Source: Actinomycetota bacterium (lineage in GTDB: Bacteria; Actinomycetota; Actinomycetes; Nanopelagicales; Nanopelagicaceae). Taken from it: a stretch of DNA of 39,657 nt. The notes beneath the pieces were generated by a model. That model did no database searches. It was not told where the DNA came from and worked only from the letters and a program-made list of their open reading frames with translations. Shown here in pieces: positions 24,304 through 34,126 of this stretch. Both the position numbers and the translations under genes were made by a program. The first letter of the stretch is position 1. Each line of letters starts with the position of its first letter. Location: positions 1 to 39,657 of the forward strand of contig WLNM01000001.1 of NCBI GenBank assembly GCA_009699825.1, read 5' to 3'.

Positions 24304-25177
24304 TCTGCGATGGGCAATAGTTGTAAATCCAAGCGCAGGTCAGGGCACCGGTGCAGAAGTAGGTAAAAAAGTCGCAGGCTATTTCTCTAGGCACGATCTC
24401 AACTACCAAATAATTAGTGGGATATCTGCCGCAAATGTTCTGATGGATTTGCAGAAATTTCTGGAAAATAATCCAGATACTCCCGGAGTTATCTCTGTTG
24501 GGGGAGATGGTTTAGCTCATTTGGTACTCCAAGCAGTTGTGCCTTTAGATGTAGCCTTTGCAATTATTCCGGCTGGCACAGGTAATGATTTCGCACGGGC
24601 ACTTGGCTGGTCACGAGATTTGATCGAACAACAACTAGACCAAGTAACAACAATGTTGCCAACACCAATTGATCTAGGCTTAGTTGATGGAGAATGGTTT
24701 GGCGCAGTTTTATCTTCGGGTTTTGACTCAACAGTAAACGAAAAAGCGAATACGATGAAATGGCCGAAAGGTCCTGCGAAATATAATGTAGCTATAGCTT
24801 TAGAATTACCGTTGTTTAAGCCATCACATTTTGACATTGAATTAGATGATCGAACGATAAGTACCCAAGCAATGCTCATTGCAGTAGGTAATGGTTCTAG
24901 CTATGGGGGAGGAATGCAGGTTTGTCCTCATGCATCCCTTTCAGATGGTTTATTTGATGTGATGGTTTTGAATCCAATTTCGAAACTTGAATTTATTCGT
25001 GTTTTTCCAAAAGTATATTCAGGTATGCACATTCACCATCCGGAAGTAGAGATTTATCGAACAAAAAAGATACATATTAGTTCTGATGCCATTGCTTATG
25101 CCGATGGTGAAAGAATAGGATCACTGCCAATTAGTGCTGAGTGCGTGGCCAATGCTGGGCTAACATGGAGAAAATAG
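24290..25177 (+). CDS. Diacylglycerol/lipid kinase family protein (YegS/Rv2252-like)
   Basis: Soluble lipid kinase of the DAGK catalytic family, 295 residues from ATG 24290. The nucleotide-binding sequence is VNPSAGQGTG, followed by SVGGDGLAHLVLQ (usually GGDGT; here Leu replaces Thr) and the conserved PAGTGNDFARALGW. A C-terminal beta domain ends in YADGERIGSLP, as expected. The likely product is a phosphatidic-acid-type lipid. In-frame ATGs farther upstream (24239) lie deep inside tatC, so the start close to the tatC end is preferred. It overlaps helY by 13 bases. Confidence 0.9.
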   Translation: MIVPDLRWAIVVNPSAGQGTGAEVGKKVAGYFSRHDLNYQIISGISAANVLMDLQKFLENNPDTPGVISVGGDGLAHLVLQAVVPLDVAFAIIPAGTGNDFARALGWSRDLIEQQLDQVTTMLPTPIDLGLVDGEWFGAVLSSGFDSTVNEKANTMKWPKGPAKYNVAIALELPLFKPSHFDIELDDRTISTQAMLIAVGNGSSYGGGMQVCPHASLSDGLFDVMVLNPISKLEFIRVFPKVYSGMHIHHPEVEIYRTKKIHISSDAIAYADGERIGSLPISAECVANAGLTWRK

Positions 25178-27549
25178 TTGCACCTGCAGAAAAGTTCGCT
25201 TCTGCCAAAAAACGCTCCTCACACCCGCTGACACAACAATTTATAGATTCTTTCGATTTTGGCTTTGATGATTTTCAAATTGCAGCATGCAATAGCGTTG
25301 AAGATGGTCATGGAGTTTTGGTGGCGGCACCAACTGGCGCAGGTAAAACTGTAGTTGGAGAATTCGCAGCTTATCTAGCACTACTGCACGGGAAGAAGTG
25401 TTTTTATACAACTCCTATCAAAGCTTTATCAAATCAAAAATTTCAGGAGTTTGTGGAGCGATTTGGAAGCGAAAACGTTGGTTTATTAACTGGAGATACC
25501 AATATTAATAGCGAGGCTCCTATATTGGTAATGACCACTGAAGTATTGAGAAATATGTTGTATCAAGGTTCAAACACGCTAATAAATTTGGGTTCAGTGG
25601 TCATGGACGAGGTTCATTATCTGGCAGACAAGTTTAGAGGCGCAGTTTGGGAGGAAGTTCTTATCCATTTAATGGAGAGTGTTCAAGTTATTTCACTCTC
25701 GGCCACTGTTTCCAACGCAGAAGAATTTGGTGAATGGTTGGGTGAAGTTCGAGGAACTATCGATGTAATTGTTAGTGAAGTAAGACCAATTCCTCTATAC
25801 CAACATGTTCTCATTGGAAATAAACTAGTTGATCTATTCACAAAACCAGGACAAATCAATGGCGAGATTCTCAAGTTAGAAAATGAAGCATTGCGCAAAG
25901 TACGCCACCGTGGGAATCGTTCAACTAGATGGGTGGATGATTCGAATAAGTTATCTCGCGCGGAAATTATAGAAAAACTTGATCGTATGGCGTTATTACC
26001 CGCTATTACATTTATTTTTTCCAGGATCGGGTGTGACGCTGCTGTAAAGCAATGCTTGCAAGCCGGGTTGCGACTGACAAACGCTGAAGAGCGTAAAGAA
26101 ATATTGGAAACTGCAAATCGATATACACAAAATCTAGCCCAAGAGGATTTGGAAATACTTGGACACTCTGAGTGGCTTGCCGCTCTTGAACGTGGAATAG
26201 CAGCGCATCATGCTGGATTACTTCCCAGTTTCAAATCGGCAGTTGAGGATTTGTTTCAACGAGGGCTAGTTAAAGCGGTCTTTGCAACAGAAACATTAGC
26301 TCTTGGAATCAATATGCCAGCAAAAACTGTAGTTCTCGAGAAGCTGGTTAAGTACAACGGAGAAGCGCACGTTCCGATTACTCCGGGGGAGTTCACTCAG
26401 TTAACAGGACGAGCGGGTCGTCGTGGAATCGATATAGAAGGTAATGCCGTTATCCAATGGTCACCCAGTATTGATTCATCTACAGCTGCAGGTTTGGCGT
26501 CAACTCGTACGTATCCACTGCGGTCTTCGTTTTCGCCCACATATAACATGGCTGTTAATTTAATTTCACGATTTGGCCGTGAACGAGCAAGAGGTTCACT
26601 TGAGTCATCTTTTGCCCAATTTCAAGCAGATAGAGCAGTTGTTGGGTTAGTAAAACAGCAGAAACGCAATCAAATAGCAATTGATGAATTACTCGATCAA
26701 GCAGGTTGTCATTTAGGAAATTTCACGGAGTATGCCAGTTTACGTAGAGGAATAAAGGAGTTAGAGGGATTTTTGAGCAAACGAGGAGGAAAGAAAACCT
26801 TCGATAACAAACAACGTATTCATATGGAATCAGAAATTGATGGTCTACGAAAAGCGATGAGAAATCATCCTTGCCACTCTTGTAATGATCGTGAAGCTCA
26901 CGCTCGCTTTGCCGAACGATCTGATCGATTGATCCGAGAAAATGAAGGTTTAAATAACCGAGTTATGAACCGTACTCACGTAATCGCGAAAACTTTTGAC
27001 AAAATATGTCATGTATTAACCCTGCTGGGTTATATTGAAGGCGAAAAATTGCTACCTCAAGGGCATATTCTTTCAAAAATATATGCAGAATCTGACCTTT
27101 TGCTGACGGAGAGTATTCGCAGAGGATTGCTCGTAGAACTCAATCCCGCCGAATTGGTAAGCGTTGCCTCTGCAATGATTTTCGAATCTCGTAGCCAGGA
27201 GGATTTATCTCCAAAAATTCCTAATGATTCTGTTGCCCAAGTTTTAGCCTCCATTACTCGAGTTTGGGCAGAACTAGAGGAGCTTGAATTAGAAGTTGGT
27301 GTCAAAACTCAAAGATCTCCTGATTTTGGTTTTTGTTACATGATTTTCCGATGGGCAAATGGATCTTCCCTTAATCAGGTACTCAAGGGGTCCGATATGT
27401 CCGTGGGCGATTTTGTCCGTTCAACTAAACAACTAGTTGATCTTCTAGGGCAAATAGCAAATGCTTCTCCGGATCTTAATAAAAAATGCAGACAAGCTGT
27501 TAAATTAATTGATCGAGGTGTGGTTACTTATCTTTTGGGGGATATATGA
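25165..27549 (+). CDS. helY: Ski2-like DEAD/DEAH-box helicase HelY
   Basis: ATP-dependent helicase of the Ski2/Mtr4 superfamily (794 residues), presumably acting on RNA. Motifs: Walker A APTGAGKT (residues 55-62), TPIKALSNQK, LTGDTNIN, MDEVHYL (DEVH box), SLSATVSN, AAHHAGLLP, FATETLALGINMPA and QLTGRAGRRGID. The C-terminal third has the HelY region with a CXXC pair (CHSCNDREAH). It is shorter than mycobacterial HelY (about 900 residues). The start at 25165 begins a few residues before the conserved part. Its TGA overlaps the next ATG. Confidence 0.94.
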   Translation: MEKIVAPAEKFASAKKRSSHPLTQQFIDSFDFGFDDFQIAACNSVEDGHGVLVAAPTGAGKTVVGEFAAYLALLHGKKCFYTTPIKALSNQKFQEFVERFGSENVGLLTGDTNINSEAPILVMTTEVLRNMLYQGSNTLINLGSVVMDEVHYLADKFRGAVWEEVLIHLMESVQVISLSATVSNAEEFGEWLGEVRGTIDVIVSEVRPIPLYQHVLIGNKLVDLFTKPGQINGEILKLENEALRKVRHRGNRSTRWVDDSNKLSRAEIIEKLDRMALLPAITFIFSRIGCDAAVKQCLQAGLRLTNAEERKEILETANRYTQNLAQEDLEILGHSEWLAALERGIAAHHAGLLPSFKSAVEDLFQRGLVKAVFATETLALGINMPAKTVVLEKLVKYNGEAHVPITPGEFTQLTGRAGRRGIDIEGNAVIQWSPSIDSSTAAGLASTRTYPLRSSFSPTYNMAVNLISRFGRERARGSLESSFAQFQADRAVVGLVKQQKRNQIAIDELLDQAGCHLGNFTEYASLRRGIKELEGFLSKRGGKKTFDNKQRIHMESEIDGLRKAMRNHPCHSCNDREAHARFAERSDRLIRENEGLNNRVMNRTHVIAKTFDKICHVLTLLGYIEGEKLLPQGHILSKIYAESDLLLTESIRRGLLVELNPAELVSVASAMIFESRSQEDLSPKIPNDSVAQVLASITRVWAELEELELEVGVKTQRSPDFGFCYMIFRWANGSSLNQVLKGSDMSVGDFVRSTKQLVDLLGQIANASPDLNKKCRQAVKLIDRGVVTYLLGDI

Positions 27550-28445
27550 GTTTGATGTTATTGGACTCAGCATCTCTTTGGTACCGGGCATTTTACGGGA
27601 TGCCTGATTCTCTTCTGAGCCCTGATGGAACTCCCGTAAATGCCATACGAGGTTATCTAGATATGAGTGCCCGTTTGATAACAACTTATCAACCCAATCG
27701 ATTGGTGGCATGCATTGAAGGAGACTGGCGACCTTCATGGAGAGTCGAATTGTTTCCAGATTACAAGGCTAATCGAATTGATGAAGAAGGTGAAGAAGAA
27801 GAACCTGATTTATTGGCTCCACAGATTCCAATCTTGATGGATATCTTAGACGCATTTGGTATTGCAATAGTTGGCGTTGATGATTACGAAGCAGACGATG
27901 TCATGGCATCTTTTGCCGAAAGGGAATTGGGACCGATCAGAATCGTGACTGGTGATCGTGACATGTTTCAAGTAGTTGATGACAGCAAAGATGTAAAAGT
28001 TGTCTATTTAGCAAAGGGAATTTCTCAACATGATCTAGTAGATCTCGACTGGATACAGAAAAAATATCAGATTCCGGGGGATAGGTATGCCTTATTCGCC
28101 ATGTTTCGAGGCGATCCATCAGATGGTTTGCCGGGTGTTAAAGGAATCGGTGAGAAAGGAGCGGCGTTAATTTGCAATTTTTTTCCTAATGTTGACGAAG
28201 TCATTCTTGCAGCTAAAGGTAACCACCCTGATTTAACACCAAATTTGATTAAAAAGATCCTAGATGGTCAGGATTACCTCGCGATTGCTCCCACTTTAGT
28301 GCAATGCGCTCGAAATGTTTCACTACCGCAGTTAGATCTTGCCTTACCAAAAAAGCCAGAGGATCTTTCAGAGATATATTCTCTTCAAAAACAATATGGC
28401 CTGGGTGCAAGTATTGATCGAATGATTGCAGCACTTAGATGGTGA
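27546..28445 (+). CDS. 5'-3' exonuclease (Pol I N-terminal type, stand-alone)
   Basis: FEN-family nuclease of 299 residues. Acidic metal ligands lie in MLLDSASLWYRAFYGMP, VDDYEADDVMASFA and VTGDRDMFQVV. The helix-hairpin-helix region GDPSDGLPGVKGIGEKGA binds the DNA backbone. It matches the second, polymerase-free 5' nuclease found in actinobacteria beside helY (Rv2090 type), with a probable role in primer removal or repair. Start and stop overlap both neighbours: ATGA with helY, seven bases with lnt. Confidence 0.93.
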   Translation: MSLMLLDSASLWYRAFYGMPDSLLSPDGTPVNAIRGYLDMSARLITTYQPNRLVACIEGDWRPSWRVELFPDYKANRIDEEGEEEEPDLLAPQIPILMDILDAFGIAIVGVDDYEADDVMASFAERELGPIRIVTGDRDMFQVVDDSKDVKVVYLAKGISQHDLVDLDWIQKKYQIPGDRYALFAMFRGDPSDGLPGVKGIGEKGAALICNFFPNVDEVILAAKGNHPDLTPNLIKKILDGQDYLAIAPTLVQCARNVSLPQLDLALPKKPEDLSEIYSLQKQYGLGASIDRMIAALRW

Positions 28446-29863
28446 GCTTTGTCTTGGCTATTGTCTCTGGAATTGTTCTTTCAGGAAGTTTCGCACCTTT
28501 AAATTGGTGGTTTCTAGCTCCGGTATCTGTAGCAATTTTTCTATACGCTGTTACAAAAACGAGGAATCCATTTCGAGTCGCTTTTCTTTTTGCATTGGTT
28601 TTTAATTTTTTTACTTTGAAATGGACAGGAACGTACGTCGGAATCTTTCCCGTACTTTTCTTGGTTCTCTTACAATCTCTATTCTATATTCCGTTAGGTT
28701 TTGTTTCGTATAAAAGAGAACGCTACTCAAGAGTGTGGCTTATTTTACCCATATGGCTTTTAGCCGATGAAGTTCGATCAATTGTCCCTTTCGGCGGATT
28801 TGGTTGGAATCGATTGGCTTTTAGCCAAGCAGAGGCACCCTACATCGGAATCGCAAGTTTATTGGGGGACACTGGTTTAGGTTTTTTGGCAATTGCAATG
28901 GGAATTGCTCTATACCTCTTATGCGCTCGGGCGCAGTTGTTCTCAGTTGCTTTAATACTTTTTTCAACAACTATGTTTATCGTGATTCAAACACCTGTAA
29001 GCGTTCAGGGGAGCGCTTCGGTTCTAGGAGTACAAGGAAATGTTCCACGATTAGGGTTGGATTTCAATTCCCAAGCGCAGGAAGTTTTCAAATATCATGT
29101 AAGCGAAACAAAGATAGCTTTGAAGCAAATCAGTGAGAAACCAGATGCAATTATCTGGCCTGAAAACTCAGTAGATGTAGATCCTTTCATCAATATACAA
29201 GTCGGACAACAAATTTCGGATTTGGCCAAGAGTAATGCCACTCCAATCATTGTTGGAGCGGTTCTTCAAAGTGATCAAGGACCGAAGAATGCATCAATTC
29301 TGTGGAATGCTCAAGGTGCAATAGATTCGATTTATACAAAAAGAGTTTTAACTCCATTTGGTGAGTACATTCCCATACGTTCTCTAGCCGAAAAGATTTC
29401 CCCCTTAACTAAAGAGGTAGTTGATTTTGTTCCAGGAAAAAAGATTATGGTACACAAACTCGGCAAAATATTGGCCGCACCAGTTATCTGTTATGAGATT
29501 ATTGATGATTCTGCGGTTCAATCAATTCTTCGAGAATCCAATTTCTTGTTGGTTCAAACCAATAATGCAACATTTGCTAGCAGCGCACAAAGCTTTCAGC
29601 AGTTGAATATATCGCGCATACGCGCCGTTGAAAATAATCGATGGGCACTGAGTATTTCTACAACAGGAATTTCTGCAATAATTGATAATTATGGGAATAT
29701 TCAAGATATAACTGGGCAAAACACACCTGCATTTGTTTTTGATGAAATTAAATTGATTTCGGAACGCTCTTTAGCTAATCGATTGGGAAGTTGGAGTTCA
29801 GTGGTGCTGATTTTGTTCTCAACCTTAATATATGCAAGAAAGCGCGTTAAGCATGAAAAATAG
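28439..29863 (+). CDS. lnt: Apolipoprotein N-acyltransferase
   Basis: Membrane enzyme that adds the third acyl chain to lipoproteins. 474 residues: about six N-terminal helices, a nitrilase-like domain outside the membrane, and one C-terminal helix. Catalytic residues are visible: Glu in IIWPENSVD, Lys in IYTKRVLTPFGEYIP and Cys in AAPVICYEIIDD. In mycobacteria this domain is fused to polyprenol-phosphate-mannose synthase; here the two are separate genes whose ends overlap by 11 bases. Confidence 0.93.
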   Translation: MVSFVLAIVSGIVLSGSFAPLNWWFLAPVSVAIFLYAVTKTRNPFRVAFLFALVFNFFTLKWTGTYVGIFPVLFLVLLQSLFYIPLGFVSYKRERYSRVWLILPIWLLADEVRSIVPFGGFGWNRLAFSQAEAPYIGIASLLGDTGLGFLAIAMGIALYLLCARAQLFSVALILFSTTMFIVIQTPVSVQGSASVLGVQGNVPRLGLDFNSQAQEVFKYHVSETKIALKQISEKPDAIIWPENSVDVDPFINIQVGQQISDLAKSNATPIIVGAVLQSDQGPKNASILWNAQGAIDSIYTKRVLTPFGEYIPIRSLAEKISPLTKEVVDFVPGKKIMVHKLGKILAAPVICYEIIDDSAVQSILRESNFLLVQTNNATFASSAQSFQQLNISRIRAVENNRWALSISTTGISAIIDNYGNIQDITGQNTPAFVFDEIKLISERSLANRLGSWSSVVLILFSTLIYARKRVKHEK

Positions 29864-30581
29864 GGTGGTTTTGATGCCTACCTACAACGAAGCTGATTCA
29901 ATTGTAGGAGTTATTACAGAATTGAGTACATTAGATGTCGACATTATTGTTATAGATGATAATTCGCCAGATGGCACATCAGAGATAGTCAAAAAGATGC
30001 GATTCGATAACGTATCCGTCATAGATCATGGGTCAAAAAAAGGTATAGGACCGGCTTACATCAGTGGATTTAAAGTTGCTTTGAATAAAGGTTATTCAAA
30101 GATAGCCACAATGGATGCCGATGGTTCTCATCAGGTTCTCGATCTGCAACGAATGTTTATCGAAAGTGATTCATACGAAGTTGTTATGGGAGCAAGGTGG
30201 ATAGAAGGTGGATCAGTAAGTAATTGGAAAGTGCATAGAATTCTAATTTCGAGATTCGGAACATGGTTTGCTGGTAGGTGTTTAGCCTTGCCATATAAGG
30301 ATTTAACAGGTGGTTTACGAATTTATGACGCTAAAGCTATAAGTCAAATCAACTTAGAAACTATTTCCTCGAATGGGTATTGTTTTCAAATAGAGATGAT
30401 CCGAGTTATTTCAGTTATTAAAGCGTCCATCAAGGAAATTCCGATACATTTCATAGAACGTCGAAATGGTGTATCAAAAATGAGCAAAGTCATCGTGCTG
30501 GAAGCTTTTGCAAGAGTGAGCATCTGGGGTTTACAGCGTATATTTCGGCATAACGCCGATAAGTTACATTATGTAAAGTAA
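29853..30581 (+). CDS. ppm1: Polyprenol-phosphate mannosyltransferase Ppm1
   Basis: GT2-family glycosyltransferase that makes polyprenyl-phosphate mannose from GDP-mannose, the sugar donor for surface glycolipids and glycoproteins. 242 residues from ATG 29853: LMPTYNEADSIVGVI, IDDNSPDGTSEIV, the metal motif MDADGSHQ and MGARWIEGGSVSNW are DPM1 hallmarks. It has no membrane helices and probably works with Lnt at the membrane, as the fused mycobacterial protein suggests. ATG 29832 is a possible earlier start. It converges on gcvP with eight bases between and no hairpin. Confidence 0.92.
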   Translation: MKNRVVLMPTYNEADSIVGVITELSTLDVDIIVIDDNSPDGTSEIVKKMRFDNVSVIDHGSKKGIGPAYISGFKVALNKGYSKIATMDADGSHQVLDLQRMFIESDSYEVVMGARWIEGGSVSNWKVHRILISRFGTWFAGRCLALPYKDLTGGLRIYDAKAISQINLETISSNGYCFQIEMIRVISVIKASIKEIPIHFIERRNGVSKMSKVIVLEAFARVSIWGLQRIFRHNADKLHYVK

Positions 30582-30589
30582 CTTAAAAC

Positions 30590-33487
30590 CTATTGAGCAA
30601 ATTCAGATATCGGCGGGCAGGAACAAATCAGGTTCCTATCTCCAAATGCCCCATCTATTCGACCTGAAGTTGGCCAATATTTACCGCGCATCCCAATTAT
30701 TTCTCCAGGAACGAAACCATCTAGAAGTTCTGGAAATGCAGCGATTTCACGTGGGTATTTGCGATCCCATTGACTTGAAATAACATCGCCAGCGGTGTGA
30801 GGTGCGTGAGCCAATGGTGAATCTTCATGTGAAATAACACCATTTTGTACATCCATAATCTCACCATGAATCGAGATCATGGCGGAGATAAATCTTTCAA
30901 TTTCGGCAATATCTTCACTCTCCGTTGGTTCAACCATCAAGGTACCGGCTACCGGGAAACTCATTGTTGGAGCATGGAAACCATAGTCAATCAATCGTTT
31001 AGCTACATCATCGACTGTAACTCCAGATGATTTAGTAATTTCGCGAAGGTCTAAAATACATTCGTGCGCAACCCTTTTATTCTCACCTGTATACAAAACT
31101 GGATAGAACGGATTTAACTTTAAAGCTATGTAATTAGCTGACAAGATTGCAACCTGTGTTGCGTGGGTTAACCCTTGTCCCCCCATCATTCGAATATATG
31201 CCCAAGAAATAGGCAATATGCTCGCCGAACCATAAGGAGCAGAACTAACTGGTCCCGGTCCGGTAGATGGACCTGCTAATGAATCAAACGGATGATTTGG
31301 TAAAAATGGTGCAAGGTGTGCGCGGGAAATAACTGGACCAACTCCGGGTCCCCCACCACCATGCGGGATACAAAAAGTCTTATGTAAATTTAGATGCGAA
31401 ACATCGGCACCGAATTTACCTGGTTGAGCCAATCCAACTAAAGCATTCAAATTGGCACCATCTACGTACACCTGTCCACCTGCGTTATGTATCAATTCGC
31501 AAATTTCCGAAATTGCACTTTCAAAAACACCGTGAGTTGATGGATATGTAACCATCAAGGCAGCCAATGTCGATTGATGTTCTGATATTTTTGATTTCAA
31601 ATCTTCTAAACTAACATTTCCGTGATCATCACAATCAATAACTACAACTTTCATTCCAGCCATTACCGCGCTGGCCGCGTTTGTTCCATGAGCGCTAGAT
31701 GGAATTAAACAAATAGTTCTATTTTGGTCCCCTCGGCTATCGTGATAATTACGTATAGCTAATAGCCCGGCAAATTCCCCTTGACTACCCGCGTTAGGTT
31801 GTAATGAAACAGCGTCATATCCAGTTATCGCAATCAACCAATCTGAAAGTTCTTGAATCAACTGGCGCGAACCAATGCTTTGATCAACTGGCGCGAAAGG
31901 ATGTAATGAAGAAAATTCTGGCCATGTAACTGATTCCATCTCGGTTGTAGCGTTTAATTTCATTGTGCAAGAACCCAGCGGAATCATTGTTCGATCCAAC
32001 GCTAAATCTCTATCTGATAAAGTTCGAATATATCGAAGCATCGCTGTTTCCGAATGATTTATATTGAAAACAGGATGCTGCAGGAATGAGGAATTTCTTA
32101 TTAAATTATCGCCCATTGTTTTCGCTTCGCTTGTTTTCGTCAAAGTTGCATCGAAGATTTGAGCTAGTTTTTTAAGAGACTCTGAAGTAGTTGTTTCATC
32201 TATCGAAATAGATACATGCTCACCATCAACGTGACGCAAATTTATTCTGTGTTTTTGAGCTTTTTGGTGGATCATTTCTGCGTTAGCAACCTTGATAGTC
32301 AATGTATCAAAATACGTATCATTGATCATTTCGAAGCCAGATAACTTGAGAGCAGCAGCCAGAGTCTGCGCCTGGTTGTTTATGCGTTGCGCTATCAACT
32401 TTAATCCAATAGGACCATGCCACATTGCGTAAAAAGCGCTCATGACAGCTAACAAAACTTGTGCGGTACAAATATTACTCGTGGCTTTATCCCGACGAAT
32501 ATGTTGTTCACGAGTTTGCAATGCCAATCTAAACGCAGGATTACCGTGCACATCGACACTTTGTCCTATTAAGCGTCCAGGCATGGAACGTTCTAAACCA
32601 TTTCTGACTGCCATGAATCCTGCGTGTGGTCCACCAAATCCAAGCGGAACACCGAAACGCTGCGCTGAACCAACTGCAACATCTGCACCCCACTCCCCCG
32701 GAGGTTTAAGCAGAGTTAGTGATAATAAATCGGTTGCAGCTATTAAATATGCATCATTTTTATGCACACTGTCAGAAATTATTGAATAATCTCGAACTGA
32801 ACCTGTTGTGTCTGGGTATTGCACAAGTGCCGCGAAATAAGAGGATGTTGTCGTAATGCCAATAGATGCGTCGAATTCTTCAATAACAATATTCAAAGGT
32901 TTCGCGCGTGTGGAAATAACTGCCTTTGTTTGGGGATGAACATTTTTTTCAATTAAGAAAACAGCTTCGTCGCTTCCTTTAAAAGAACGTCTAGCTAGTG
33001 TCATAGCTTCGGCAGCAGCCGTGCCTTCATCGAGCATGGATGCATTAGCAATGGGTAATCCAGTTAAATCACAGACTGCAGTTTGAAAAGCAAAAAGTGC
33101 TTCGAGTCTTCCTTGGGATATCTCAGGTTGATAAGGAGTGTATGCGGTGTACCAAGCCGGGTTTTGAAGTACATTTCGAAGAACCACTGGCGGAGTGATC
33201 GTCCCGTAATATCCGCAACCAATGAAGGATGTAAACACTTCATTTTTATCCGCCATATCGCGCAACGCTTCAATTGCTTGCACTTCAGTTAATGGATCCG
33301 GAAGAGCATCCGCTAACTTCCTAGCCATCGCAATATTGCTGGGAACCACATCGCGTATGAACGAATCTAAATCTTTATAACCAAGCGTTTTTAAAAGTAG
33401 ATCTTCTTCGGCAGATGTTGGACCTATGTGCCTTCGTTCAAAGGCGGCATATTCTTCATATGAAGAAAAATGCTCTTCGCGTGACAT
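30590..33487 (-). CDS. gcvP: Glycine dehydrogenase (decarboxylating), P-protein
   Basis: PLP enzyme of the glycine cleavage system: decarboxylates glycine and passes the aminomethyl group to the lipoyl arm of GcvH. The 965 residues make the full-length fused form. N-terminal signature FERRHIGPTSAEE; PLP-binding lysine near residue 702 in LNLHKTFCIPHGGGGPGVG; MIPLGSCTMKLNATTEM and GRIDGAFGDRNLICSCPP at the expected places. The ATG at 33487 has AGGGG eight bases upstream. No glycine riboswitch lies in the 54-base gap before it. gcvH is four genes upstream on the same strand; gcvT is not in the window. Confidence 0.97.
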   Translation of the reverse strand: MSREEHFSSYEEYAAFERRHIGPTSAEEDLLLKTLGYKDLDSFIRDVVPSNIAMARKLADALPDPLTEVQAIEALRDMADKNEVFTSFIGCGYYGTITPPVVLRNVLQNPAWYTAYTPYQPEISQGRLEALFAFQTAVCDLTGLPIANASMLDEGTAAAEAMTLARRSFKGSDEAVFLIEKNVHPQTKAVISTRAKPLNIVIEEFDASIGITTTSSYFAALVQYPDTTGSVRDYSIISDSVHKNDAYLIAATDLLSLTLLKPPGEWGADVAVGSAQRFGVPLGFGGPHAGFMAVRNGLERSMPGRLIGQSVDVHGNPAFRLALQTREQHIRRDKATSNICTAQVLLAVMSAFYAMWHGPIGLKLIAQRINNQAQTLAAALKLSGFEMINDTYFDTLTIKVANAEMIHQKAQKHRINLRHVDGEHVSISIDETTTSESLKKLAQIFDATLTKTSEAKTMGDNLIRNSSFLQHPVFNINHSETAMLRYIRTLSDRDLALDRTMIPLGSCTMKLNATTEMESVTWPEFSSLHPFAPVDQSIGSRQLIQELSDWLIAITGYDAVSLQPNAGSQGEFAGLLAIRNYHDSRGDQNRTICLIPSSAHGTNAASAVMAGMKVVVIDCDDHGNVSLEDLKSKISEHQSTLAALMVTYPSTHGVFESAISEICELIHNAGGQVYVDGANLNALVGLAQPGKFGADVSHLNLHKTFCIPHGGGGPGVGPVISRAHLAPFLPNHPFDSLAGPSTGPGPVSSAPYGSASILPISWAYIRMMGGQGLTHATQVAILSANYIALKLNPFYPVLYTGENKRVAHECILDLREITKSSGVTVDDVAKRLIDYGFHAPTMSFPVAGTLMVEPTESEDIAEIERFISAMISIHGEIMDVQNGVISHEDSPLAHAPHTAGDVISSQWDRKYPREIAAFPELLDGFVPGEIIGMRGKYWPTSGRIDGAFGDRNLICSCPPISEFAQ

Positions 33488-33541
33488 TGCACAAACCCCT
33501 AGCTATGAAAGAAAAAACTACTAAGGAAAGAATATGCCTGT

Positions 33542-34048
33542 TTAGGCGCCTTTGCGCTTTCTGCGAAGGGATAATTCATCGTTACTTTCGCCACCTATTG
33601 CTTGACCATCTATTTCTCCAGTAAGAGTTGAGAGCGATCCTTCAACTTCATGCCAAACCTTGCCCACGGCAATTCCGAAGACGCCTTGCCCACCTGCTAG
33701 TAAGTCAATAATTTCATCGGGGCTAGCGCACTCATAGATCGATGCACCGTCACTCATTAACGTAATTCGTTCTAATTCAGTGACGCCGCGGTCACGTAGA
33801 TGATTAACTGCAGTTCGAATATTTTGTAGAGAAACCCCTGCATCAAGTAGTCGTTTTACAATTTTGAGAACGAGAATGTCACGAAATCCATAGAGGCGTG
33901 TGGATCCAGATCCCCCGGCTGGTCTGATACTCGGTTCAACTAATCCAGTGCGCGCCCAATAATCAAGCTGACGGTAACTAATTCCTGCTGCTGAACACGC
34001 AGTTGCACCGCGATAGCCGATTAGTTCGAAATCAGGCGTAGACATCAT
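33542..34048 (-). CDS. MerR-family regulator, Rv1830 (ResR/McdR)-like
   Basis: DNA-binding protein of 168 residues with an N-terminal MerR winged helix (YRGATACSAAGISYRQLDYWARTGLVEPS, then STRLYGFRDILVLKIVKRLLDAGVSLQNI). The remainder lacks effector cysteines. Its position (bifunctional nuclease, then this gene, then gcvP) matches mycobacterial Rv1830, which has been linked to control of cell growth and division. Starts at 34048 or 34045 (ATGATG). A GAGATT hexamer ends six bases before 34048, and a large inverted repeat lies upstream. The protein ends in a basic RRKRKGA tail. Confidence 0.88.
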   Translation of the reverse strand: MMSTPDFELIGYRGATACSAAGISYRQLDYWARTGLVEPSIRPAGGSGSTRLYGFRDILVLKIVKRLLDAGVSLQNIRTAVNHLRDRGVTELERITLMSDGASIYECASPDEIIDLLAGGQGVFGIAVGKVWHEVEGSLSTLTGEIDGQAIGGESNDELSLRRKRKGA

Positions 34049-34067
34049 GAGGGGAATCTCAATTCTC

Positions 34068-34126
34068 TTGGGGAGTGCTTAAGGATAGAGCCACCGCAGC
34101 GTAAAAAGGCGGAACGACACTCCCAA
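34068..34126 (-). promoter_or_regulatory. Inverted repeat upstream of the Rv1830-like gene
   Basis: TTGGGGAGTG (34068-34077) faces CACTCCCAA (34118-34126): nine pairs with one bulged G. The interior holds a small CCGC/GCGG stem (34094-34097, 34109-34112). It occupies most of the 117-base gap between the nuclease stop and this regulator. It could be a terminator-like structure, an operator or a leader element; no T-run follows. Confidence 0.4.

Noticed and set aside
33488..33541. Glycine riboswitch ahead of gcvP
   Set aside because: The gap is only 54 bases and lacks the tandem aptamer core; the region upstream of gcvH (36344-36357) is shorter still.
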